Translations under genes and position numbers: made by a program
Source: an uncultured bacterium
Lineage (GTDB): Bacteria > Vulcanimicrobiota > Xenobia > Xenobiales > Xenobiaceae
Length of the DNA stretch: 64,000 nucleotides
Assembly (NCBI GenBank): GCA_934644775.1
Contig: CAKUDB010000002.1
Span: 83,159-147,158, forward strand
Direction of reading: 5' to 3'
Shown: in pieces, positions 52,988 to 60,897 of the stretch
How positions within the stretch are numbered: the first letter of the stretch is position 1
Layout of the letters: every line of letters begins with the position of its first letter
Notes under the pieces: model-generated
Database searches by the model: none
What the model was told of the DNA's origin: nothing
What the model saw: the letters and a program-made list of their open reading frames with translations, nothing else

Positions 52988-54628
52988 TTAGAACTTGCCG
53001 CCTAATAAAGCTAGCAATACACCCGCAGCCACGGCTGAGCCGATAACGCCGGAAACGTTAGGGCCCATAGCGTGCATAAGCAAAAAGTTGCGAGGATTAG
53101 TTTCCAAACCGACTTTATTGACTACACGGGCAGCCATAGGTACGGCAGAAACGCCAGCAGCACCGATTAAGGGGTTGATAGGATCTTTGCTGAATTTATT
53201 CATCCATTTGCCTAAGATTACACCTGAAGCGGTACCTACGCAGAAGGCGATAAGACCTAAGAGTAAGATACCTAAAGTTTCGGGAGTAAGGAACTTATCG
53301 GCGGCCAGCTTAGAACCGACGGCTGTACCTAACATAATGGTGACAATGTTGCACAGAGCATTTTGCATAGTGTCAGATAATCTGTTGACAACACCACATT
53401 CGCGAGCCAAGTTACCAAACATCAAAGCACCCATAAGCGGAGCGGCTGAAGGCAACAAGATAGCGCACAGTAAGAGCACTGCTAAGGGGAAGACGATCTT
53501 CTCAGCTTTGGAGACGGGACGCAATTGACGCATAACGATATTGCGCTCCGATTCTGTAGTAAGAGCCTTCATAATAGGAGGCTGAATAATAGGTACCAAA
53601 GCCATGTAGGAATAGGCGGCTACGGCAATAGAGCCGAGTAGATCGGGCGAGAGTCTGCTAGTAAGGAAGATGGCTGTAGGGCCATCGGCACCTCCGATAA
53701 TACCAATAGAGGCAGCATCTTTAAGATCGAACTGGATAAAAGGCACCCATTGAGAGAGTACCAAGGCACCAATTAGAGCGAAGAAGATACCAAACTGGGC
53801 AGCGCCACCCAAGAGAGCGGTGCGTGGGTTGGCAATTAGAGGGCCAAAGTCGGTCATAGCACCTACGCCCATAAAGATGAGCAGAGGGAAGAGACCAGTT
53901 TCGATACCGGCAGTATAGATTACATGTAAGAAACCGCCCGGCTCAGCAATGCCGGCGTTGGGAATATTGGAGAGCAAACCGCCCATACCGATAGGCAAAA
54001 GCAACAAGGGCTCAAACTCTTTGACGATAGCCAAGTAGATGAGCAACAAGCTGACACAAATCATAATCAGCATTTTGAAGCCTTCAGTTGTAGCGAAAGC
54101 GGAAAGACCAGTAGATTCCCAAATAATTTTGGCACTTTCAGCAGCAGACTTTACTTCAGTAGTTTCAGCTTCAGGCTGAGCATTTGGCTCCGCTTGGGAG
54201 GTTTGGACAGCCGGAGAAGGGGTGGCTTCTGCATTGGTAGTTTCTTCTGCTTTAGAGGCAGCGGGATCTGGCAAGCAACCGCCTGTAGTGACGCCAGGAT
54301 CTACAGCAGCTTCCTCCTTAGAGGTAGTGCCGTCTTTTTGGTCGTTGTGGGCGGTTTCCGTAGTAGCAGGAGCAGGGCTCTGTACAGTCTCTTCAACTTG
54401 GATGGTCTCTTCTGGAGAAGCGGGTTGAGAGCCGTCCTGGGGATAGACAGAAAGATCTATACTCTCAGTTTCAGTAGGAGCGGCAGTGGGCTGATCCGTC
54501 TGGGAAGCAGAATTCTGAGCATATACGGGAGAATGCAAAGCCAGCAGTAGGGCCACTGCTAAGAGAACTTGCAAAAGCTTACCCATATAAGCCAATTTGT
54601 TGGCGTGGGAATTACTTTTTGAATGCAT
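52988..54628 (-). CDS. oadB: Oxaloacetate decarboxylase beta subunit (Na+ pump) with exported N-terminal extension
   Basis: The membrane subunit that decarboxylates carboxybiotin and exports Na+. The C-terminal 375 residues are a standard OadB: FEPLLLLPIGMGGLLSNIP, GVGAMTDFGPL, IIGGADGPTAIF with the essential Asp, and the final GPNVSGVIGSAVAAGVLLALL. Before it lie about 170 extra residues: a signal-peptide-like helix (LLQVLLAVALLLAL, ending PVYAQ) and a Pro/Thr/Glu-rich low-complexity stretch. These are absent from typical OadB proteins of 375-430 residues. I use the ATG at 54628 with GAGG upstream, 7 nt after oadA; an ATG 18 nt earlier would overlap oadA. Confidence 0.92.
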   Translation of the reverse strand: MHSKSNSHANKLAYMGKLLQVLLAVALLLALHSPVYAQNSASQTDQPTAAPTETESIDLSVYPQDGSQPASPEETIQVEETVQSPAPATTETAHNDQKDGTTSKEEAAVDPGVTTGGCLPDPAASKAEETTNAEATPSPAVQTSQAEPNAQPEAETTEVKSAAESAKIIWESTGLSAFATTEGFKMLIMICVSLLLIYLAIVKEFEPLLLLPIGMGGLLSNIPNAGIAEPGGFLHVIYTAGIETGLFPLLIFMGVGAMTDFGPLIANPRTALLGGAAQFGIFFALIGALVLSQWVPFIQFDLKDAASIGIIGGADGPTAIFLTSRLSPDLLGSIAVAAYSYMALVPIIQPPIMKALTTESERNIVMRQLRPVSKAEKIVFPLAVLLLCAILLPSAAPLMGALMFGNLARECGVVNRLSDTMQNALCNIVTIMLGTAVGSKLAADKFLTPETLGILLLGLIAFCVGTASGVILGKWMNKFSKDPINPLIGAAGVSAVPMAARVVNKVGLETNPRNFLLMHAMGPNVSGVIGSAVAAGVLLALLGGKF

Positions 54629-54635
54629 CTTTACC

Positions 54636-56534
54636 TCACTCGACATAGGCTACGATAGAATCTGCAGTAATGAGATCGCCGGGCTCTACTTCGATAGATT
54701 TTACGGTACCGGCATAGTCGGACTTAATTTCCATCTCCATCTTCATAGCTTCGATAATGAGCACGGTTTCGTCTTTTTTGACTTGAGTGCCCGGCCCAGC
54801 CACAATGCGGATTACGGTGCCCGGCAGAGGAGAGGTCACCGCTTTAGCAGAGGTGGAAGCGGCGGGAGCGGCAGCTGGAGCGGGAGCGGCAGCAACGGGT
54901 GCGGCGGCAGGAGCGGGAGCGGCAGCAACGGGTGCGGCGGCAGGGGCAGGAGCGGCGGCAAGGGGAGCGGCACCGGCCTCTTGGATGGTATAGCCGTAAT
55001 CTTTGCCATTAACTAAGACGCGACCATTCTGTACGCTAACGTCGTAAGCACTGCCTTGCAAGTTGATCTGGAGATGTTCGGGCACTTTAGCCACAGCAGC
55101 AGGAGCGGCAGGAGTAGCTTTTTTCTCTTCTTCCTTGTAACGCACGTTGACGTGGCCTTTACCTTTAAGGAAGAAGATGCCCTTTTCAGCGCAAGCGGAA
55201 ACGATAAAGAGATTCTCTTCGGTAAGAGGTAAGTTGTTGTCGAGCAACTTTTGTTTAATAGTGGAAACTTTCTTGCTCTCGTCGGCATCGTTAATTTCCA
55301 AGACTGGACGGGTATTAACTGGCAAGCCCAGTTGCTCAGAGGCCAATTTTTGCAACTCCGGATCGGGAGTATTGGGAGTTTTGCCAAAATAGCCCAAGAC
55401 CATGCGGCCGTATCCGTCGGTAATTTTTTTCCAAGGGCCGTTCTTGACGTTGCTGTAAGCTTGCTGAATATAGAACTGGGAGACGGGGGTAACTGAAGTG
55501 CCGAAACCGCCTCGGCGGACACATTCGCTCATAGCTTCGACCAATTTGGGGAAGAGATGGAGCTCGTTATTGTCGCGCATCATTTGGGTGTTGGCAGTTA
55601 AAGCGCCGCCAGGTACGGGGCTCCAAGGAATGATAGGCAAGACGGCCTGACTTTCCGGAGGAAGTAAGTATTTACTCAAGCACTCTTGGCTAATGCGCTC
55701 AGCTTCGCGTACTTTGTCAATATCGACGTCGAGAGTATATTCAGTACCACGGAAGTTGTGCCACATAGTCAGAATGTCGGGCTGGGAAGTGCCGCCGGAC
55801 ATAGGCTGAATAGATAAGTCGATAGCATTGGCACCAGCTTCGATAGCGGCCATATAGCCGGTAATACAACCGTCAGCGGTGCAATGGGAGTGGAAATCGA
55901 TATAAGCCTCGGAGCCTAAGATAGCGCGGGCTCTCTTAATAGTTTCATGGACGACGCGGGGAGGAGTAGTTCCGCTAGCGTCTTTAAAGCAAATACTGTC
56001 AAAAGTAATACCAGCTGCCAAAATTTTGCGCAGGATACCTTCATAGAAGTCGGGAGTGTGAGCGCCAGTAAGCCCAGGAGGTAAGCCCATCATGGTAATG
56101 GTAACTTGGTGCTTTAAGCCGGCTTCGACGATACAGCGACCGCTGTAGATTAAGTTTTCTACATCGTTTAAAGCGTCAAAGTTGCGGATAGTAGTTACGC
56201 CGTGTTTTTTGAAAAGCTGGGCGTGCAATTTAATGAAGTCGCTGCATTGGCTGGTGAGACCTACTACGTTGACACCACGGGCCAAAGTTTGCAAGTTGAT
56301 ATCCGGGCCCATTAAGGTGCGGATTTCGTCCATGGCAGTGAACGGATTTTCGTTGCAATAGAAGACTTTGGATTGGAAAATAGCGCCGCCGCCGTGCTCA
56401 AACCATTTGATGCCGGCGTCTTTGCAAGCTTCCATGGCGGGCAAGAAGTCTTTATTTAAGACTCGAGCTCCGTAGCAGGACTGGAAACCGTCGCGGAAGG
56501 CGGTACACATAAAATCGATAACTTTTTTACCCAT
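54636..56534 (-). CDS. oadA: Oxaloacetate decarboxylase alpha subunit (biotin carboxyl carrier/carboxyltransferase)
   Basis: A 632-residue cytoplasmic subunit that transfers CO2 from oxaloacetate to biotin. The carboxyltransferase domain (about 1-270) contains FRDGFQS, DSICFKDASGTTPP with the carbamylated or catalytic Lys, and DFHSHCTADG with the metal-binding His residues. The conserved PYC/OADA domain follows (about 290-470). A flexible Ala/Pro linker (about 520-560, repeating APAPAAAPVAA) leads to the biotinyl domain, where Lys598 in EAMKMEME is the biotin site. AAGGAG lies 5 nt from the ATG. It is the middle gene of oadG-oadA-oadB. BirA, needed to attach the biotin, is encoded just across the divergent promoter. 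Confidence 0.95.
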   Translation of the reverse strand: MGKKVIDFMCTAFRDGFQSCYGARVLNKDFLPAMEACKDAGIKWFEHGGGAIFQSKVFYCNENPFTAMDEIRTLMGPDINLQTLARGVNVVGLTSQCSDFIKLHAQLFKKHGVTTIRNFDALNDVENLIYSGRCIVEAGLKHQVTITMMGLPPGLTGAHTPDFYEGILRKILAAGITFDSICFKDASGTTPPRVVHETIKRARAILGSEAYIDFHSHCTADGCITGYMAAIEAGANAIDLSIQPMSGGTSQPDILTMWHNFRGTEYTLDVDIDKVREAERISQECLSKYLLPPESQAVLPIIPWSPVPGGALTANTQMMRDNNELHLFPKLVEAMSECVRRGGFGTSVTPVSQFYIQQAYSNVKNGPWKKITDGYGRMVLGYFGKTPNTPDPELQKLASEQLGLPVNTRPVLEINDADESKKVSTIKQKLLDNNLPLTEENLFIVSACAEKGIFFLKGKGHVNVRYKEEEKKATPAAPAAVAKVPEHLQINLQGSAYDVSVQNGRVLVNGKDYGYTIQEAGAAPLAAAPAPAAAPVAAAPAPAAAPVAAAPAPAAAPAASTSAKAVTSPLPGTVIRIVAGPGTQVKKDETVLIIEAMKMEMEIKSDYAGTVKSIEVEPGDLITADSIVAYVE

Positions 56535-56578
56535 ATCTACTCCTTGAGGGCGTTGCTAAAGAAAAACTGAATATTGCT

Positions 56579-56839
56579 CTATTTTACGGGAAGACCAAAC
56601 TCACGTTGAGCTATAGCGATAACGGCAGCAATTTTATCGTTGTCGGACACCACTTCAGTCGCAACTTTGGCGACGGCAGGGGTGGTGGGTTTGGCAGGTT
56701 TCTTAGGCGCAGCGGCTGGTTCGGGCGCATACTTACGTACTAATCTGCTAGTCCACTCAGTAATGTAGACCAAAAGGATTAAGAATAAGAATACTACGAC
56801 CACACCGATAACCGTTATGATTAGACCTTGAACTATCAT
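56579..56839 (-). CDS. oadG: Oxaloacetate decarboxylase gamma subunit
   Basis: An 86-residue small subunit. One N-terminal membrane helix (about 3-27, GLIITVIGVVVVFLFLILLV) is followed by a Pro/Ala/Lys-rich linker, and the conserved C-terminal IAAVIAIAQREFG segment binds the alpha subunit. It nucleates assembly of the sodium pump. First gene of the operon, 44 nt before oadA. Confidence 0.9.
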   Translation of the reverse strand: MIVQGLIITVIGVVVVFLFLILLVYITEWTSRLVRKYAPEPAAAPKKPAKPTTPAVAKVATEVVSDNDKIAAVIAIAQREFGLPVK

Positions 56840-56998
56840 AAACTCACAAAATCGGGAAAAGCTTAAACCTACCCGACTTCCTTTCGGTAAATTCCTCTGC
56901 GCTCTTTTAGGCTAAAACGTCTAAATCCTGCTCAATAGGTGATTCTGAGTGAAGGCAAAAGCATATAGCAAAAAGTATCGATTGAGGAGCGCCTTTTT

Positions 56999-57841
56999 AT
57001 GCAGATTGAAACTTTATCTAGTGTAGATTCTACCAATTCGGAAATGAAGAGGAGGGCTCAAGAAACTAAAATTGCTAATGAATTTGTTTTGAGGGCGCAA
57101 GAACAGACTAAGGGGCGTGGTCGCGGTAAGCGCACTTGGAACAGCTATCCTGGCCAGAGTCTAGCTGCCAGTTATTGGATTGAATTAAACGATCAAGAAG
57201 ACTTGACTAGTAAGTGGGTCTCCTCTTTGCCCTTAGTCGTCGGTTTAGCCACAGTAAGAGCTGCTCAAAAGCGTTTACTCAGCTTGGGAAGAAATAGAAA
57301 AACGCTCGAGAGGGTGGGCTTAAAATGGCCTAACGATGTACTGGTTAAGGACCAAGGCAAATTAGCCGGTATTCTCTGCGAATTGGTTCATAATCGCTGT
57401 AATTTTGGAGTAATTGCCGGCATAGGCGTAAATTTGCAAGATAGTACCGGTGCGCTGCGCCATTTACCACGTCCGGCAGCCGTATGGTCGGAAGCATTTG
57501 TCGATAATTGGACAGCCCCAGAAGCTTGCCAAGATATAGGTCGCGAGCTTTTTCTTTTAGTAAAGGAGTTAGCTGCCCACGGTTTTGCTTCTTTAGCCCA
57601 AGAGTGGTATGCCCATTGTTTGCATAAAGGGATGGATACAGCTGTCAGTATAGGTTTAGCCCCTAAAGATTCCGACTTCCAAGGGGGGAGCGTCTATTGG
57701 GGGGATAAGGCCGTTGCTCTGTCTCTTTCTCAAGGGATAAAGGTTGGCAAAACTGTCGGCTTAGGTGAGCAAGGCCAACTTTTACTCCGCTCGGAGGAAG
57801 GTCAAACCTTTTCAGTTACTATTGGCGATGTGTCGTTTTAG
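56999..57841 (+). CDS. birA: Biotin-[protein] ligase, short form without DNA-binding domain
   Basis: A 280-residue biotin protein ligase. IETLSSVDSTNSEMKRRA opens the catalytic fold, QEQTKGRGRGKRTWNS (about 35-50) is the biotinyl-AMP binding loop, and LKWPNDVLVKDQGKLAGILCE (about 108-128) and GIGVNLQ complete the active site. There is no N-terminal helix-turn-helix, so unlike E. coli BirA it cannot repress transcription directly. It is divergent from oadGAB, whose alpha subunit carries the only biotinyl domain in the window. This is a sensible functional pairing. The ATG follows GAGGAGCG. Confidence 0.95.
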   Translation: MQIETLSSVDSTNSEMKRRAQETKIANEFVLRAQEQTKGRGRGKRTWNSYPGQSLAASYWIELNDQEDLTSKWVSSLPLVVGLATVRAAQKRLLSLGRNRKTLERVGLKWPNDVLVKDQGKLAGILCELVHNRCNFGVIAGIGVNLQDSTGALRHLPRPAAVWSEAFVDNWTAPEACQDIGRELFLLVKELAAHGFASLAQEWYAHCLHKGMDTAVSIGLAPKDSDFQGGSVYWGDKAVALSLSQGIKVGKTVGLGEQGQLLLRSEEGQTFSVTIGDVSF

Positions 57842-57984
57842 TGAACTTGGGCTTTGCTTTTTTTTTCTGAGCTTTTAGTCAAAACTAATGTTAAAAAATG
57901 TTATATGGACAGGCTGAAGCCGCTTTCAGTAGTAATATAATGTGATTAGATCATCTTTTATTGGAGTGAGGAAAAGATCACTTT

Positions 57985-58974
57985 ATGGCCAGAGCTGAAA
58001 GAATCACTTTGCAAGAGGCGTCCGAATTAAGCGGCGTATCTATTCCCACTATTTACCGGCGTATTAGAAGTGGTGAACTGCGAGGAGCTATTTGTATTGA
58101 CGCTAGTGGCAAGCACTGGGAGCTTTTTAAAAGTGATTTGCCTAAATTGACCCTGAAGCGCAAAAAACGTTCTACTGAAGCTCTGTCTGCCATGCCAGTT
58201 GCTGAAGATAGAGGCTGGGTGGCTGCAGAAGAAAAGGTTGAGTCGGCGCTCGAACTTGCCTCGGCCGACCAAGCTAGCGCCGATTCGGCTAATTCTGTAA
58301 ATTCTGCTGAGGGGGTAAAATTGGCGGCGGAATCTACGTTGTTAATCGAAAACGAAGTATTGAAAGCTCGCTGTGCCGACTTAGAAGATAGGCTCAAACA
58401 ACTGCGCGAAGAGCTCGACTCAGCTAAAGATGACGCCTCTTACTGGCGCGGCCGCTGGGAGGAAATTAGTCTCAATTTTGAGGCTTTGCGCAAGATGTTG
58501 GAAGACAAAAACAGTGAAGATCAGGAGCTTATCTGGGAACTGCGCGGCCAAGTAGCCGATTTACAAGACGAGCATTTAGAGGATAAGGAGCAAGTTCAAC
58601 TTAATAGTTTCCCGACGGCAGCTTACCAAGTTAATGAAGATTTGCCTAAAACGACAGCGGAAATAACTTACGAGCCTCAACTTACCAATATCGACCAGCC
58701 TCTCTCTTCTCCCTTGGAAGTAGTCGACCCGCCTGAAGAAATTTATCCCGAACCCGATTTTGGGGATGTGAGCTCTTCGAGTTTAACTTCAGCTGACGAG
58801 ATTAAACCGGTGGCCACTTATGTCGAGCTACCGTCTGAGCGTGTCATTCAAGAAGCTACAACCGATAGTCAACCAACTTCTCTCCCTACTCCTAGAAATG
58901 CGAAGTTTAATATGCGCCATTCCAAAGGACGCTCGGGCAAGCGGGGGCGCAAGCGCATTCCCCCTTTACGTTAG
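57985..58974 (+). CDS. Excisionase-type HTH protein with coiled coil
   Basis: A 329-residue protein. Residues 7-50 form an excisionase/MerR-like winged helix (LQEASELSGVSIPTIYRRIR, about 8-27). A basic patch KLTLKRKKRS follows, then a long coiled coil (about 110-205, rich in Glu, Leu, Asp and Lys), a Pro/Glu/Ser-rich disordered region, and a very basic C-terminus (KGRSGKRGRKRI). The layout suggests a DNA-binding structural or regulatory protein rather than a recombination factor; no integrase is near. A TATAAT lies 44 nt upstream, and the ribosome-binding site sits in the loop of a small TCTTTT/AAAAGA hairpin. I do not recognise a characterised family. Confidence 0.7.
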   Translation: MARAERITLQEASELSGVSIPTIYRRIRSGELRGAICIDASGKHWELFKSDLPKLTLKRKKRSTEALSAMPVAEDRGWVAAEEKVESALELASADQASADSANSVNSAEGVKLAAESTLLIENEVLKARCADLEDRLKQLREELDSAKDDASYWRGRWEEISLNFEALRKMLEDKNSEDQELIWELRGQVADLQDEHLEDKEQVQLNSFPTAAYQVNEDLPKTTAEITYEPQLTNIDQPLSSPLEVVDPPEEIYPEPDFGDVSSSSLTSADEIKPVATYVELPSERVIQEATTDSQPTSLPTPRNAKFNMRHSKGRSGKRGRKRIPPLR

Positions 58975-59005
58975 TCTATTAGGTTATAGCCTATTAGTCG
59001 TAAAC

Positions 59006-60874
59006 TTATTTAGTTTCAAGTAAAATCTCGACTTGGGTTTTAAGTTTTTGCCAATCTTCCGATTTAATAAAACCGGCCTCTTTAAGCTTTTCGCCTTGAA
59101 CTAGAGAAGCTTGGAGGTCGTTTTTTTGTTGCAAATGGGCTTGGCATAGAGGTAAATATTGGTATATTATCGCCTGTTCCGCATCTAGAGAATCTTCGGC
59201 TAATTCGATAAAAGCTTGGGCCGCTTCTTGATAATTTTCGGTTTCAAAATAGCCTAATCCCAAGTTAATCTTAGCTTCTCGGTGGTGTGGATTTAATTGT
59301 AAAACTTGTTGCCAAGCTTCCATAGCTTGTGGAAGTTTGTTTTGTCTAGCCAAGACTATGCCTAAGTTGGTGCGGGTATCTTCGTCTTGGGGATCTAAGT
59401 TGAGCGAAGCTTGGAAAGCGGCTGCGCCGTTATTGAGCTGATTTAAAGCTGTATACACCAAGCCTTTATTATTGTAGGCATATTTACTATCGGGACGTAA
59501 GTCTAAGGCTTTATCTAAAGCCATGATCGCTTCTGTCAATTTACCTAAGCTTAGGTAGGCCAAACCTAAATTGTTGTAAGTATCGGCGTCTTGGTTGTTT
59601 AAAGCGACAGCTTGGCAATAAGCCTGTACGGCTTTATCTAGTTGTCCTAAATGGGCATAACATTGGCCTAAATTGAGCCAAGCTGGAGCATTTTGCGGAT
59701 TGATCTTAAGTAGTTCTTTATAATGTAAAGCTGCTCCGGCGTCGTCATGTTGTTTAGACATAGCTAAGCCCAAATGGTTATGAGCCAATTCGTCGTCAGG
59801 CTTAATAGTTAAAACTAAGTGCAAAACTGATATAGCTTCAGATAAATTGCCGCGCCGCAATAAACAGAGTCCCAAATTATTTAAAGCGGTAGTATTTTGA
59901 CGATCCAAAAGATAAGCTTGGCGCAATTCTTTCTCGGCTTTTTCCAGATCGTTTAAAGCCATAAAAGCCCGACCGAGATTGTCGTGCAAGTAAGGATCGT
60001 TAGGGGATAAATTTAAGGCCTGTTGGTAAAATTTAACAGCCTCGTCCCAGCGGCGCAACTGGGCCAAAGTTCTGCCTAAGTTGTGGTAACTTTTGCCATC
60101 TTGAGGATTCGCCTGGATAGCTTGGCGGAAATAGCCTTCCGCTTCTTCAAAGTGGCCTTCTTGACTGTATATTTTGCCCAGAGAATTGAGAGCAAAAACA
60201 TTCTGCGGCTTAATTTGCAAAGTAGCTTGGAAAAGGGCTTTAGCCTCTTCGTAGTCGCCAATTTGCTGGCAAAGGTAAGCTAGATTATTTAAGGAGTGAA
60301 TATCCTTTTTATCTAACTTAATAGCGCAGCGAAACTCCTTTTCCGCTTCGCTCAATTGGCCCGAACGCATAAGTAAAAGTCCCAAATTGTTGTGGGCATA
60401 TTTATTGTCGTCTAGAGCAATAGCTTTTTCATAAGCATTCTTAGCTTCGTCTATCTTTCCGACATTGGCATAAAGTATGCCCATATTGTAATAGATTTCG
60501 CCGCAATCGTCTTTAATAGCAATAGCTTGATGCCAAGTATTTAAGGCTTGAGCAAAATCGCCCAATTTGGAATAAATCAAGCCCATATTATTTAAAGATA
60601 AATAATCTTGGGGATTTTGCTCAACTAGTAAGCGGTATTGCTCCAAGGCCTTCTCATTTTCGCCAAGATCTAGATATATGGCACCCAAATAGTTTAAGAC
60701 TTGGGCATCAAGGTGGGACTGCTGGGCGGCTCTTTCCCAATAGATAAGGGCTTGGCTCTCTTGGGCTTCTTCGTAAAGAATTAGGCCAATTCTTTTTAGC
60801 AGTTCTAAATCGGTAGGGTTTTGGGCCAACTTTTCCTTTAATTGATCCAGATCGGCGAGCGTCTGAGAAGACAT
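59006..60874 (-). CDS. Long tetratricopeptide-repeat protein
   Basis: A 622-residue protein made of about 17 consecutive 34-residue TPR units from residue 6 to about 590, with no signal peptide or membrane helix. Typical units read YNNLGLAYLSLGKLTEAIMA and YYNMGILYANVGKIDEAKNA. It would form a long superhelix that binds other proteins in the cytoplasm. No catalytic domain (such as O-GlcNAc transferase) is attached. Its stop lies close to the end of the HTH gene on the other strand. It begins 23 nt after the AMIN-protein stop on the same strand, with GAAGGAG upstream of the start, so these two minus-strand genes may be co-transcribed with the AMIN gene downstream. Confidence 0.92.
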   Translation of the reverse strand: MSSQTLADLDQLKEKLAQNPTDLELLKRIGLILYEEAQESQALIYWERAAQQSHLDAQVLNYLGAIYLDLGENEKALEQYRLLVEQNPQDYLSLNNMGLIYSKLGDFAQALNTWHQAIAIKDDCGEIYYNMGILYANVGKIDEAKNAYEKAIALDDNKYAHNNLGLLLMRSGQLSEAEKEFRCAIKLDKKDIHSLNNLAYLCQQIGDYEEAKALFQATLQIKPQNVFALNSLGKIYSQEGHFEEAEGYFRQAIQANPQDGKSYHNLGRTLAQLRRWDEAVKFYQQALNLSPNDPYLHDNLGRAFMALNDLEKAEKELRQAYLLDRQNTTALNNLGLCLLRRGNLSEAISVLHLVLTIKPDDELAHNHLGLAMSKQHDDAGAALHYKELLKINPQNAPAWLNLGQCYAHLGQLDKAVQAYCQAVALNNQDADTYNNLGLAYLSLGKLTEAIMALDKALDLRPDSKYAYNNKGLVYTALNQLNNGAAAFQASLNLDPQDEDTRTNLGIVLARQNKLPQAMEAWQQVLQLNPHHREAKINLGLGYFETENYQEAAQAFIELAEDSLDAEQAIIYQYLPLCQAHLQQKNDLQASLVQGEKLKEAGFIKSEDWQKLKTQVEILLETK

Positions 60875-60897
60875 GGCGAAGACTCCTTCTTTTTAGC

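Noticed and set aside
54787..54993. Alanine/glycine-rich frame on the plus strand opposite the oadA linker
   Set aside because: Antisense of the Ala/Pro linker codons, with no start signals.
57985..58974. Phage excisionase
   Set aside because: Only the first 50 residues resemble excisionase-type HTH; the protein is 329 residues with a coiled coil, and no recombinase or phage gene is nearby.
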